From Blautia hansenii (lineage in GTDB: Bacteria; Bacillota; Clostridia; Lachnospirales; Lachnospiraceae): a DNA stretch of 64,000 nt. The notes under the pieces were generated by a model. It was not told the origin of the DNA and made no database searches. It was given only the letters and a program-made list of their open reading frames with translations. The stretch's first letter is position 1. Every line of letters starts with the position of its first letter. Positions 8,433 to 16,603 of this stretch are shown here, one piece after another. Position numbers and translations under genes: made by a program. The stretch lies in the NCBI RefSeq assembly GCF_013304445.1, contig NZ_JAAITA010000011.1:1-64000 (forward strand), written 5' to 3'.

Positions 8433-9185
8433 ATGGAAGAGAAGAGTTTGCTTCTGGAACATGAAAGACTGGACGACCTGCAAAACGGATACATGCTGAT
8501 ACAAAATCCGAAGCAGTTCTGCTTTGGGATAGATGCCGTGCTGCTCTCCTGGTTTGCCTGCGTGAAACCGGGAGAGGAAGTGCTGGATATGGGGACGGGC
8601 ACTGGAATCGTCCCCGTTTTATTAAAGGCAAGGTATCCCCAGGGGCATTTTACCGGTCTGGAAATACAGGAAGAAAGCGCAGACGTAGCCAGAAGAAGTG
8701 TACAGTACAATCACCTGGAAAAAGACATTACGATTACAACAGGAGACATTAAAGAGGCCGCGTCGATTTACGGGGGGGCTTTTTTTGATGTGGTAACAAC
8801 CAATCCGCCTTATATGGTGGGCAGTCATGGGCTGACTGGAGAAAATCAGGCCAAAGTCATTGCCCGGCATGAAACTTTGTGTAACCTGGAAGACATTGTC
8901 AGCCAGGCGGCAAAAGTATTAAAACCAAGGGGCAGATTTTATATGGTGCATCGTCCCTTCCGGCTGGCGGAAATATTTTCCGTAATGGTGCAGTATGGCA
9001 TTGAGCCTAAGCGCATGCGGCTGGTACACCCCTATGTGGACAAAGAGCCCAACCTGGTGCTGGTGGAAGGTATGCGGGGCGGCAAGTCCAGAATTACAGT
9101 GGAAAAGCCCTTGATTGTATATGAGAAACCAGGCGTTTATACCCGTGAGGTATTGGATATTTACGGACAGGAGACGAAAAAATGA
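8433..9185 (+). CDS. tRNA1(Val) adenine-N6 methyltransferase family (YabB/TrmN6)
   Basis: SAM-dependent class I methyltransferase of 250 aa. DMGTGTGIVP (52-61) is the SAM-binding motif I and NPPYM (124-128) is the N6-adenine catalytic motif. The family includes E. coli TrmN6, which methylates A37 of tRNA-Val. The FGIDAVLLS stretch near residue 31 is also family-typical. Gene order ricT-(yabB)-rsmI is as in Bacillus. Its stop overlaps the rsmI start by 4 bp. The exact RNA target is inferred from the family. Confidence 0.87.
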   Translation: MEEKSLLLEHERLDDLQNGYMLIQNPKQFCFGIDAVLLSWFACVKPGEEVLDMGTGTGIVPVLLKARYPQGHFTGLEIQEESADVARRSVQYNHLEKDITITTGDIKEAASIYGGAFFDVVTTNPPYMVGSHGLTGENQAKVIARHETLCNLEDIVSQAAKVLKPRGRFYMVHRPFRLAEIFSVMVQYGIEPKRMRLVHPYVDKEPNLVLVEGMRGGKSRITVEKPLIVYEKPGVYTREVLDIYGQETKK

Positions 9186-10024
9186 GCGGAAAATTATACC
9201 TGTGTGCAACCCCCATCGGCAACCTGGAGGACATTACTTACCGGGTGCTGCGGACGCTGAAAGAGGTGGATTTGATTGCCGCAGAAGACACCAGAAACAG
9301 CATTAAGCTTCTGAATCATTTTGAGATTAAAACCCCTATGACCAGCTATCATGAGTACAATAAGTTTGATAAGGGGCGGTATTTGATTCAGCTGATGGAG
9401 GAAGGCAAAAACATTGCCCTGATTACAGATGCCGGAACACCGGGAATTTCAGACCCGGGAGAAGAGCTGGTGGCCATGTGCTATGAAGCAGGTCTTGAGG
9501 TGACTTCTCTTCCCGGCGCGGCGGCCTGCATTACGGCGCTGACCCTTTCCGGGCTGCCTACCAGAAGGTTTTCCTTTGAAGCTTTTCTGCCTTCTGATAA
9601 GAAGGAGAGAAGTTTTATTTTGGAATCCCTGAAAGCGGAAACCAGAACCCTGATTCTTTATGAGGCACCTCACAGATTAATAAAGACCCTGGAGGAACTT
9701 TACGAAGCACTGGGAGAGCGGAGAATTTCCGTATGCAGGGAGTTGACGAAGAAGCACGAAAGTGTCTTTCGGGGAACTCTTTCAGAGGCCGTCAGCTGGT
9801 ATGGTGAGCATGCTCCAAAAGGAGAATGTGTGCTGGTGCTGGAGGGACGCAAAAAAGAAGAACTGGAAGAAGAAGAACGGCGCAGATGGGAGGACATGAC
9901 ACTGGAAGAGCATATGGATCTCTATCTGAACCAGGGAACTGAGAAAAAAGAAGCGATGAAAAAGGTTGCAAAAGACAGGGGAATCCGTAAGCGAGACGTT
10001 TATCAGGCGCTTTTAAAAGACTGA
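9182..10024 (+). CDS. rsmI: 16S rRNA (cytidine(1402)-2'-O)-methyltransferase
   Basis: A 280-aa tetrapyrrole-methylase-fold enzyme that 2'-O-methylates C1402 in the decoding centre of 16S rRNA. Signatures in order are LYLCATPIGNLEDITYR at the N-terminus, AAEDTRNS near residue 35, LITDAGTPGISDPG near 80, and LPGAAACITAL near 112. The C-terminal third is helical and charged (HTH_61-like tail). It shares the four-base ATGA overlap with the methyltransferase upstream. Length and motifs are fully normal. Confidence 0.95.
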   Translation: MSGKLYLCATPIGNLEDITYRVLRTLKEVDLIAAEDTRNSIKLLNHFEIKTPMTSYHEYNKFDKGRYLIQLMEEGKNIALITDAGTPGISDPGEELVAMCYEAGLEVTSLPGAAACITALTLSGLPTRRFSFEAFLPSDKKERSFILESLKAETRTLILYEAPHRLIKTLEELYEALGERRISVCRELTKKHESVFRGTLSEAVSWYGEHAPKGECVLVLEGRKKEELEEEERRRWEDMTLEEHMDLYLNQGTEKKEAMKKVAKDRGIRKRDVYQALLKD

Positions 10025-10052
10025 AATCTGTATTTTGAAGTGGGAAAAGCAT

Positions 10053-11285
10053 ATGAATGAAAGAGATAAAGAATACGAAAAACGATTAAGAGAAAGAGAG
10101 CGAAGACGCCAGCAGCGGCGCAAAGAAGTTTTAAAACAGAGAATTCTTCTGGGAACCGTGGGAGGGCTTCTGGCGGTGATTCTGGTCACAGCGGCGGTGT
10201 CAGGAGCAAAGAAAGATTCTAAGGCTGCAAAGGAACAGCAGAAGAAAGCAGAAGCTGTTCAAAAGGCAGAAGAAAAGGCGAAAAAAGCGGAAGAGGCCAA
10301 GAAAGCCCAGGATGCGGTGTTTACAATCAGTGCAGCAGGGGACTGTACTCTTGGTACGGACGAAAATTTCGACTATGAAACAGGCTTTACGGGAAAATAT
10401 GATGCGGTACAGGACCCGTCCTATTTCTTCAAAGAGGTAAAATCTATTTTTGAAGCGGATGATTTAACTATTGTAAACATGGAGGGAACGCTGACTGAGG
10501 AGGAAACCCGTGCAGATAAGCTGTATGCTTTTAAAGCCTCTCCGGAATATGCGAAAATTCTTACAGAGGGTGATGTGGAAACCGTAAATCTTGCAAACAA
10601 TCACACCTACGATTACGGGGAAAAAAGTTATACGGATACCATAGCAGCTCTGGACGCAGAGGGAATTATTTCCTTTGGAAATGACAGGACTGCTATCATA
10701 GAAATTCAGGGGATTAAGGTAGGACTTCTGGGAACTTACGAACTGCGGGACCACATGGGCTGTGAGCAGGAGATGAAAGACAATATTGCCAATCTGAAGG
10801 AACAGGGGGCGCAGTTGATTATTGCAACGTTCCACTGGGGGGAAGAGCGGGAGAATATTCCCAACGAAACCCAGGTAGCCCTGGCTCATTCTGCCATTGA
10901 CAATGGAGCGGATTTAGTGCTGGGACATCACCCTCATGTACTGCAGGGAATTGAAGAATACAAAGGGAAAAATATTGTGTACAGCCTGGGAAACTTCTGC
11001 TTTGGCGGGAATTCAGGACCCGCGGATATGGATACCATGATTTTCCAGCAGACTTTTACCTTTGTAGACGGAGAACTGCAGGAAGACAATGTGAAGAATA
11101 TTATTCCGTGTAAGATTTCATCTGCTTACACAGAAGGATATAACAACTATCAGCCGCTGCCTGTAGAGGGAGAAGTGAAGGAAGCAATTTTCACAAGGAT
11201 ACAGGAGTACAGCCAGGCTGTGGGAACAGAACTTGATGTGACCGGAATGGGAATGAAAGAAGATACTTCTTCAAAAGACGAATAG
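10053..11285 (+). CDS. CapA family protein, membrane-anchored metallophosphatase fold
   Basis: A 410-aa protein with a charged cytoplasmic start, one membrane helix (about residues 30-50), an Ala/Lys/Glu-rich coiled-coil linker and an extracellular PGA_cap domain. The domain carries the calcineurin-like motifs AAGDCTLG, IVNMEGTL, NLANNHTYDYG, FHWGEE, LGHHPHVLQG and YSLGNF. CapA/PgsA proteins take part in poly-gamma-glutamate capsule formation, but stand-alone members like this are common and their roles are mostly undefined; no capBC is nearby. ATG at 10053 is chosen over an upstream TTG (10035), both with modest ribosome sites. It follows rsmI by a short gap. Confidence 0.85.
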   Translation: MNERDKEYEKRLRERERRRQQRRKEVLKQRILLGTVGGLLAVILVTAAVSGAKKDSKAAKEQQKKAEAVQKAEEKAKKAEEAKKAQDAVFTISAAGDCTLGTDENFDYETGFTGKYDAVQDPSYFFKEVKSIFEADDLTIVNMEGTLTEEETRADKLYAFKASPEYAKILTEGDVETVNLANNHTYDYGEKSYTDTIAALDAEGIISFGNDRTAIIEIQGIKVGLLGTYELRDHMGCEQEMKDNIANLKEQGAQLIIATFHWGEERENIPNETQVALAHSAIDNGADLVLGHHPHVLQGIEEYKGKNIVYSLGNFCFGGNSGPADMDTMIFQQTFTFVDGELQEDNVKNIIPCKISSAYTEGYNNYQPLPVEGEVKEAIFTRIQEYSQAVGTELDVTGMGMKEDTSSKDE

Positions 11286-11335
11286 AATACAGAATATTTT
11301 CATAAGCTGATACAAAAGAATTTCCTGGAGGTTTT

Positions 11336-11950
11336 ATGCTGGATATACTCTGGGCTGTAATGCTTCTTACAGGAATTTTGTACGGTGCGCTTACCGGAAA
11401 TATGAACCAAGTGACGGACGCTGCTCTTTCCTCTGCGAAAGAGGCAGTGTCCCTTTGTATTACTATGGCAGGAATTGTGGCTATGTGGGTAGGTGTTATG
11501 CAGATTGCCAGAACTTCGGGACTGGTGGATAAAATGACAAAAGGCATGCAGCCGCTTCTGGCTTTTTTGTTTCCGCGGATACCCGGGGAACACAGAGCCA
11601 TGGAATTTATTTCTGCCAATATGATAGCCAATTTTCTGGGACTTGGGTGGGCGGCAACACCTTTTGGGCTGAAAGCCATGGAAGAACTGGGGAAACTGGA
11701 GGAAGAAAGAAGACAGGGAAAGGCCTTGGGAACGGTCAGAGAAAGCGGTATGGCCAGCAATGAGATGTGTACGTTTTTGATATTGAACATATCATCTTTG
11801 CAGCTGATTCCTGTGAATATTATTGCCTACAGAAGTCAGTATGGGAGTGTGAATCCTACAGCCATCGTGGGGCCGGCCATTGTAGCGACCTTGGTGAGTA
11901 CGGCGGTGGCAGTGGTGTTTTGTAAGGGAATGGAAAGAAGAAAGCATTGA
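11336..11950 (+). CDS. spmA: Spore maturation protein A (nucleoside-recognition Gate domain)
   Basis: A 204-aa polytopic membrane protein with the Gate/nucleoside-recognition fold and motifs matching SpmA: NMIANFLGLGWAATPFGLKAM, ASNEMCTFLILNISSLQLIP and NPTAIVGPAI. In Bacillus, SpmA and SpmB act together in forespore dehydration. The usual partner spmB is not next door but about 45 kb away at 56695. The ribosome site CTGGAGG is strong. The -35 of the next promoter overlaps this gene's stop codon. Confidence 0.9.
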   Translation: MLDILWAVMLLTGILYGALTGNMNQVTDAALSSAKEAVSLCITMAGIVAMWVGVMQIARTSGLVDKMTKGMQPLLAFLFPRIPGEHRAMEFISANMIANFLGLGWAATPFGLKAMEELGKLEEERRQGKALGTVRESGMASNEMCTFLILNISSLQLIPVNIIAYRSQYGSVNPTAIVGPAIVATLVSTAVAVVFCKGMERRKH

Positions 11951-11975
11951 CGTATGGCAAGACAGGGTGTATAAT
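11947..11975 (+). promoter_or_regulatory. Promoter for the ABC (TrpX-type) operon
   Basis: TTGACG (11947-11952), 17-nt spacer, TATAAT (11970-11975): near-consensus sigma-A promoter. The leader to the start codon is about 70 nt and shows no clear riboswitch. Confidence 0.85.
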
Positions 11976-12053
11976 GACTCCATTACAGCTTTGCTACGTT
12001 GAAGTGTAACGGTTTTATTTGATAAAGTATCGAGGCGACAAGGAGGAAAAAAA

Positions 12054-13040
12054 ATGAAACGAAAGAAGTTATTAGCCCTTACAATGACAGCAGCAATGGG
12101 AATGTCCATGGCAGCCTGCGGAGGAGAATCAGATTCCGCAGAAAGCAGCGGAGACGTCTATAAAATCGGAATCTGCCAACAGCTTGAGCATGATGCTTTA
12201 GACCAGGCAACCCAGGGGTTTGAGGATGCCTGCAAAGAAAAATTTGGTGAGGACAAGGTAGAATTTGACAAGCAGAATGCCCAGGGCGAGCAGGCTATGT
12301 GCAGCACCATTATCAATAATTTTGTCTCTTCGGATGTGGATTTGATTCTTGCCAATGCGACTCTGCCTTTGCAGACTGCAGCACAGGCTACCGCAGATAT
12401 CCCGATTCTGGGAACTTCCATTACCGATTATGCGTCTGCTCTGGGCGTCGACCCGGAGGACTGGACAGGTGCTACCGGCGTAAATATTTCAGGAACCAGT
12501 GATTTAGCACCTATTGACAAGCAGGAAGATATGCTTCTGGAACTGGTACCGGATGTGAAACAAGTGGGTATTTTGTACTGTTCAGCAGAAGTAAATTCTG
12601 AATATCAGGCGAAGATGTTTGCAGAAGAACTGAAAAAAGACGGCATTTCCTATAAAGAATATACGGCGGCCGATTCTAATGAAATCCAGTCCGTTGTCAC
12701 CAATGCGGTGAGCGAGTGCGATGTGCTTTACGTTCCGACAGACAACACCATGGCGAATAACACAGAAATTATCAATAATGTCTGCCTTCCGGCAAAAGTT
12801 CCGGTCATTGCAGGCGAACAGGGAATCTGTGCAGGATGCGGCATAGCTACCTTATCCATCAGCTATTATGATATCGGCTACAAGGCAGGGGAAATGGCGT
12901 ATGAGATTCTGGCTGAAGGAGCGGATATTACCACAATGGAAATTGAAACCGCACCGGAAGTAACGAAAATGTATAATCCGGCTATTTGTGAGGCATTAGG
13001 AATCAAAGTGCCGGAAGGATACGAAGCAATCGCGGAATAA
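12054..13040 (+). CDS. ABC transporter substrate-binding lipoprotein (ABC_sub_bind/TrpX type)
   Basis: A 328-aa lipoprotein: Lys-rich start, hydrophobic core and lipobox MAAC with Cys22 as the lipidation site. The mature part (YKIGICQQLEHDALDQATQG onward) follows the periplasmic-binding fold of the ABC_sub_bind family. Members with this permease and ATPase arrangement transport tryptophan (TrpXYZ) or remain unassigned. VYKIGICQ, ILANATLPLQTAA and YVPTDNTMANN are family-like segments. AAGGAGG lies 7 nt before ATG. It heads a three-gene operon. No tryptophan T-box was seen in the leader, so the substrate is uncertain. Confidence 0.85.
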   Translation: MKRKKLLALTMTAAMGMSMAACGGESDSAESSGDVYKIGICQQLEHDALDQATQGFEDACKEKFGEDKVEFDKQNAQGEQAMCSTIINNFVSSDVDLILANATLPLQTAAQATADIPILGTSITDYASALGVDPEDWTGATGVNISGTSDLAPIDKQEDMLLELVPDVKQVGILYCSAEVNSEYQAKMFAEELKKDGISYKEYTAADSNEIQSVVTNAVSECDVLYVPTDNTMANNTEIINNVCLPAKVPVIAGEQGICAGCGIATLSISYYDIGYKAGEMAYEILAEGADITTMEIETAPEVTKMYNPAICEALGIKVPEGYEAIAE

Positions 13041-13062
13041 GAGAAGAAAGGATACAGGAGAT

Positions 13063-14004
13063 ATGATAACAGGTTATTTGGCATTAGATCCGATGGCTTT
13101 GCTGCGGGCGCTTCCGGGAAACGTGGCGCAGGGGCTGATATGGGGAATTATGGCATTGGGAGTATATATCACTTTCCGAATTTTGGACTTTGCGGATTTA
13201 ACTGTAGATGGTTCGCTGGCAACGGGAGGTGCGGTGGCGGTTATGTTGATTCAGAGCGGCATGCACCCGGCTGTTTCTCTGGTGTTTGCATTCCTGGCAG
13301 GCATGGCGGCGGGATTTGTCACAGGGTTTCTGCATACGGCGCTGGGAATCCCCGGAATTCTGGCAAGTATTCTCACACAAATTTCCCTGTATTCTGTGAA
13401 TTTGGGGATTATGGGAAAGGCAAACCAGAGTATTGGACTGACCCAGAGAAATCTGGTGGCTTCTTCCAGATATGTGACAGCAGATGACAGTGTTTTCTTT
13501 TTTGTGAAACTGGTGGCAGGATGTCTGATTCTGGTAGCAGTTGTGTACTGGCTTTTCGGTACGGAACTGGGCTCTTCTATCAGAGCTACGGGCTGTAATC
13601 CGCAGATGGCAAGGGCACAGGGCATTAATACAAACTTCACAAAGGTGATTGCACTGATGATTTCCAATGGACTGGTGGGTCTGTGCGGCGGCATCTATGC
13701 GCAGTATCAGGGTTCTGCAGACGTCAATGCAGGCCGTGGCGCTATCGTTATCGGTCTTGCAGCCGTGATTATCAGTGAAGTTATTTTTGCAAAACTGTGT
13801 GCCGGTAAGAAAATTGCATTTGCCTATACGCTGGCGGCTGTGTTTGTAGGCGCGATACTCTATTTTGTCGCTTATACACTGGTATTATGGCTGGGTGTAA
13901 AATCGGATTATATGAAGCTGTTTTCCGCTTTTGTAGTGGCTGTTTTCCTGGCGATTCCTTATCTGAAAGGGAAATATGCAGGGAAGAAGAGGAGGACAAA
14001 ATAA
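13063..14004 (+). CDS. ABC transporter permease (TrpY/LivH-like)
   Basis: A 313-aa membrane protein of the branched-chain-amino-acid permease superfamily with eight or more hydrophobic segments. VYITFRILDFADLTVDGSLA at the start and GLCGGIYAQYQGSADVNAGRG near residue 205 are typical of permeases paired with ABC_sub_bind lipoproteins. It forms the membrane channel for the flanking lipoprotein and ATPase. The stop overlaps the ATPase start by one base (TAATG). The ribosome site is CAGGAG. Confidence 0.87.
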   Translation: MITGYLALDPMALLRALPGNVAQGLIWGIMALGVYITFRILDFADLTVDGSLATGGAVAVMLIQSGMHPAVSLVFAFLAGMAAGFVTGFLHTALGIPGILASILTQISLYSVNLGIMGKANQSIGLTQRNLVASSRYVTADDSVFFFVKLVAGCLILVAVVYWLFGTELGSSIRATGCNPQMARAQGINTNFTKVIALMISNGLVGLCGGIYAQYQGSADVNAGRGAIVIGLAAVIISEVIFAKLCAGKKIAFAYTLAAVFVGAILYFVAYTLVLWLGVKSDYMKLFSAFVVAVFLAIPYLKGKYAGKKRRTK

Positions 14005-14807
14005 TGGGATACATGCTGGAAATTCAAAATGTACATAAAACTTTTAATCTGGGAACCATTAACGAGAAAATCGCTTTAAACGGTGTAAATTTAAATCTGA
14101 ATCCAGGCGATTTTGTAACCATTATCGGCGGAAACGGAGCCGGAAAATCCACGACACTGAATGCCATTGCAGGTGTCTGGCCTATTGATGAGGGAAATAT
14201 CATTGTAGACGGGGTGGATTTGACAAGACTTTCCGAACACAAGAGAGCCGTACATCTGGGAAGAGTCTTTCAGGACCCTATGATTGGCACAGCGGCTACC
14301 ATGTCTATTGAAGAAAACATGGCCATTGCAGCCAGAAGGGGGGAACACCGGGGATTTCGGTGGGGAATTTCAAAAAAAGAGCGTGAGCAGTATAAAGAGC
14401 AGTTAAAAGAGCTGAATCTGGGACTGGAAGAGAGACTGAGCAGCAAAGTGGGACTGCTTTCCGGCGGTCAGAGACAGGCCATTACACTTCTGATGGCGGC
14501 TATGAAAAAGCCGAAACTACTGCTTTTAGATGAACATACAGCTGCCCTTGATCCCAAAACCGCGGCAAAGGTACTGGAGATTTCCGATAAAATTATCGAG
14601 GAAAATCAACTGACGGCTATGATGGTTACACATAATATGAAAGACGCCATTGCGCACGGAAACCGTCTGATTATGATGCACGAAGGACGGGTCATTTATG
14701 ATGTGTCAGGAGAAGAAAAGAAAAAACTTCATGTTTCCGACCTTCTGGCAAAATTTGAGGAAGCCAGCGGAGGAGAATTTGCCAATGACAGAATGATGTT
14801 GGCATAA
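14004..14807 (+). CDS. ABC transporter ATPase (TrpZ type)
   Basis: A 267-aa ATP-binding subunit. Walker A GGNGAGKST (42-50), signature LSGGQRQ, Walker B LLLLDEHTAALDP and the switch His in VTHNM are all intact. It powers the lipoprotein/permease pair encoded just upstream. The start at 14004 overlaps the permease stop codon, with GGAGGACAAA as ribosome site. Longer in-frame starts lie inside the permease gene and were rejected. Confidence 0.92.
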   Translation: MGYMLEIQNVHKTFNLGTINEKIALNGVNLNLNPGDFVTIIGGNGAGKSTTLNAIAGVWPIDEGNIIVDGVDLTRLSEHKRAVHLGRVFQDPMIGTAATMSIEENMAIAARRGEHRGFRWGISKKEREQYKEQLKELNLGLEERLSSKVGLLSGGQRQAITLLMAAMKKPKLLLLDEHTAALDPKTAAKVLEISDKIIEENQLTAMMVTHNMKDAIAHGNRLIMMHEGRVIYDVSGEEKKKLHVSDLLAKFEEASGGEFANDRMMLA

Positions 14808-14810
14808 GAC

Positions 14811-14839
14811 TTGAAAAACTCCCTTTCTTTGGGTATACT
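14811..14839 (+). promoter_or_regulatory. Promoter for the MATE exporter
   Basis: TTGAAA (14811-14816), 17-nt spacer, TATACT (14834-14839). It is embedded in the left arm of the inverted repeat described next. Confidence 0.75.
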
Positions 14840-14874
14840 GTTGTATCAGAATGAACCAAAGGAAGGGAGTTTTT
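14815..14874 (+). terminator. 18-bp inverted repeat: read-through terminator and SD-masking hairpin
   Basis: The left arm at 14815-14832 pairs with the right arm at 14856-14873 over 18 bp with one mismatch, leaving a 23-nt loop. The right arm ends in TTTTT and contains GGAAGGGAG, the ribosome site of the MATE gene. On transcripts reading through from the ABC operon it should act as an intrinsic terminator and hide the ribosome site. Transcripts starting from the internal promoter lack the left arm and are free. Confidence 0.7.
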
Positions 14875-16185
14875 ATGGAAACAAATGAATTTCTGGAGAA
14901 GCCCGTGAAGGGCTTATTTTATCGTTATCTGGTTCCTTCTATTATTGGAACTATGGTAACGTCTATTTATGTTCTGGCGGACACTATTATCATAGGAAAA
15001 GGGCTGGGAAGTGTGGCTATGGCTGCGCTGAATATCGCTTTGCCTATTTACAATATTTTCTTTGGCATTGGTCTGCTCTTTGGCGTGGGTGGTTCTGTGC
15101 TGATGTCAGTGTACCGGGGAAGGAACCTGAAGAAAGAGGCAGATGCCTACTATACAGCCGCCTTTTTTATGAATATTCTGGTGTGGCTGGTCTGTCTTGT
15201 GCTGTGCACGGTTTTTATGGAGGATTTGGCCTGGATGCTGGGCGGAACAGAGGAAACCATGCCTTACATTATGGATTACATTCCGTACATTATCTGGGGT
15301 ATGGGCGGATACTTTCTTTCTGCCTTTTTGCAGACGGTTATCCGAAATGACGGTGCGCCGAAGCTGGCCATGAATGCAGTAATCGCAGGTGGTGTGACGA
15401 ATATTATTTTAGATTATGTTTTTGTATTCCCTATGCAGATGGGAATGGCAGGAGCAGCCATAGCAACCGTCATTGGCTCCTGGCTTACCGTGGCGATTTT
15501 GTTTGTGCACTTCTTTACGAAGAAGAATCAGCTGAAGTTTAATTTCAAAGGAATCCGTCCCGCATTTATAAAAGAAATTGTGGTGAATGGATTTGCCAGC
15601 TTTTTGATTGAAGTTTCTGCGGGAATTACGATTTTCATTTTCAATCTGCAGCTTTTGAACTATGTGGGAAATATAGGAGTCACCGTGTTCGGCATTATCT
15701 GTAATGTTTCTATTGTGATTATGGGTCTGTGCAAAGGTGTGAACCAGGCGGCCCAGCCGATTATTTCCATGAATCATGGGGCCGGTAAGAGAGAAAGGAC
15801 ACAGGAGGTCCGGGGACTGGCTATGAGGAATTCTCTGCTTATCTGTGCTGTGCCGGTGCTTGTGGGATTGATTGTACCTAATTTTTATACATACATTTTC
15901 CTCAACCCGGATAAAGACATTCTGTCACTTTCCGCAGAGGCGGTAAGAATATACTTTGTAGGATTTATTTTCCTGGCTGTGAATATGGTGTATATTTCCT
16001 ATTTCCAGTCCGTGGTGAAAAATATGTATTCCCTGATTATCTGTTTGCTGAGAGGATGTATTCTCGTCATTCTCTTCGTGTATTTGCTGCCGGTGTTTCT
16101 GGATGTGTCTGGTATCTGGCTGGCTTTCCCGGCGGCGGAACTACTTACCATGTTTGTGGGAAGCAGAATGATGAAAAAGGATTGA
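14875..16185 (+). CDS. MATE family efflux transporter
   Basis: A 436-aa, 12-helix membrane exporter of the MATE/MepA type that extrudes organic cations or drugs using a sodium or proton gradient. The N-terminal KGLFYRYLVPSIIGTMVTSI, LADTIIIGKGLG and duplicated halves are typical, and NQAAQPIISMNHGAGKR begins the second half. The start at 14875 follows GGAAGGGAGTTTTT; an in-frame ATG at 14851 lies within the hairpin and has no ribosome site. Its own promoter overlaps a terminator-like repeat, so it is insulated from the upstream operon. The substrate is unknown. Confidence 0.88.
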   Translation: METNEFLEKPVKGLFYRYLVPSIIGTMVTSIYVLADTIIIGKGLGSVAMAALNIALPIYNIFFGIGLLFGVGGSVLMSVYRGRNLKKEADAYYTAAFFMNILVWLVCLVLCTVFMEDLAWMLGGTEETMPYIMDYIPYIIWGMGGYFLSAFLQTVIRNDGAPKLAMNAVIAGGVTNIILDYVFVFPMQMGMAGAAIATVIGSWLTVAILFVHFFTKKNQLKFNFKGIRPAFIKEIVVNGFASFLIEVSAGITIFIFNLQLLNYVGNIGVTVFGIICNVSIVIMGLCKGVNQAAQPIISMNHGAGKRERTQEVRGLAMRNSLLICAVPVLVGLIVPNFYTYIFLNPDKDILSLSAEAVRIYFVGFIFLAVNMVYISYFQSVVKNMYSLIICLLRGCILVILFVYLLPVFLDVSGIWLAFPAAELLTMFVGSRMMKKD

Positions 16186-16209
16186 CAAAACGAAAACAGG
16201 TGCTATAAT
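16182..16209 (+). promoter_or_regulatory. Promoter for the glycine riboswitch unit
   Basis: TTGACA (16182-16187), 16-nt spacer, TATAAT (16204-16209). The -35 overlaps the MATE stop codon. Confidence 0.85.
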
Positions 16210-16235
16210 AAATTACGTTATTTGCATATTGTGCC

Positions 16236-16412
16236 AATGGAAGGGTGCAGGAAAGCGGCGAAATGCCCACCGAAGGAGTAATACTCTCAGGGGTCTTTTA
16301 CAAGACGAGACTGTATCTGGATGGCTCTCTGGAGAATCCCATTTATGGGTGCCGAAGGTGTAAGCAGACGGAAATCCGGCTGTGAATCTCTCAGGCAAAA
16401 GGACAGTGAAGT
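16236..16412 (+). ncRNA. Tandem glycine riboswitch
   Basis: Two glycine aptamers in a row. The first has CACCGAAGGAGTAA and CTCTCAGG (about 16240-16312). The second has GTGCCGAAGGTGTAA and the very typical CTCTCAGGCAAAAGGACAG ending near 16408. The gene controlled is an alanine/glycine symporter, a standard target. A large terminator hairpin lies about 70 nt downstream. By family knowledge, glycine binding alters formation of that terminator; the direction of control is not proven here. Confidence 0.92.
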
Positions 16413-16483
16413 TTTTACAGTTGTTTTTGTGCTTCAAAAACGGCTGTGCACAAACGCATTTGCGCTTAAACTGAACTTGAAAA

Positions 16484-16562
16484 GAGGCTGTCACAGGACG
16501 CAGGACTTAAAAATACCATTTGGTATTTCTAAGATGCAGATTGTGACAGCCCTGTTTTTTTT
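16484..16562 (+). terminator. Riboswitch expression-platform terminator
   Basis: GGCTGTCACA (from 16486) pairs with TGTGACAGCC (16542-16551). An inner AAATACC/GGTATTT hairpin lies between, and a run of eight T follows. It sits between the glycine aptamers and the symporter gene. Confidence 0.85.
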
Positions 16563-16603
16563 CCAACAATATGCTCTCAATCTAAACAAAGGGAGATAGA
16601 AAA

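Noticed and set aside
16321-16599. Small protein gene upstream of the alanine/glycine symporter
   Set aside because: The reading coincides with the second glycine aptamer and the terminator and has no ribosome site.
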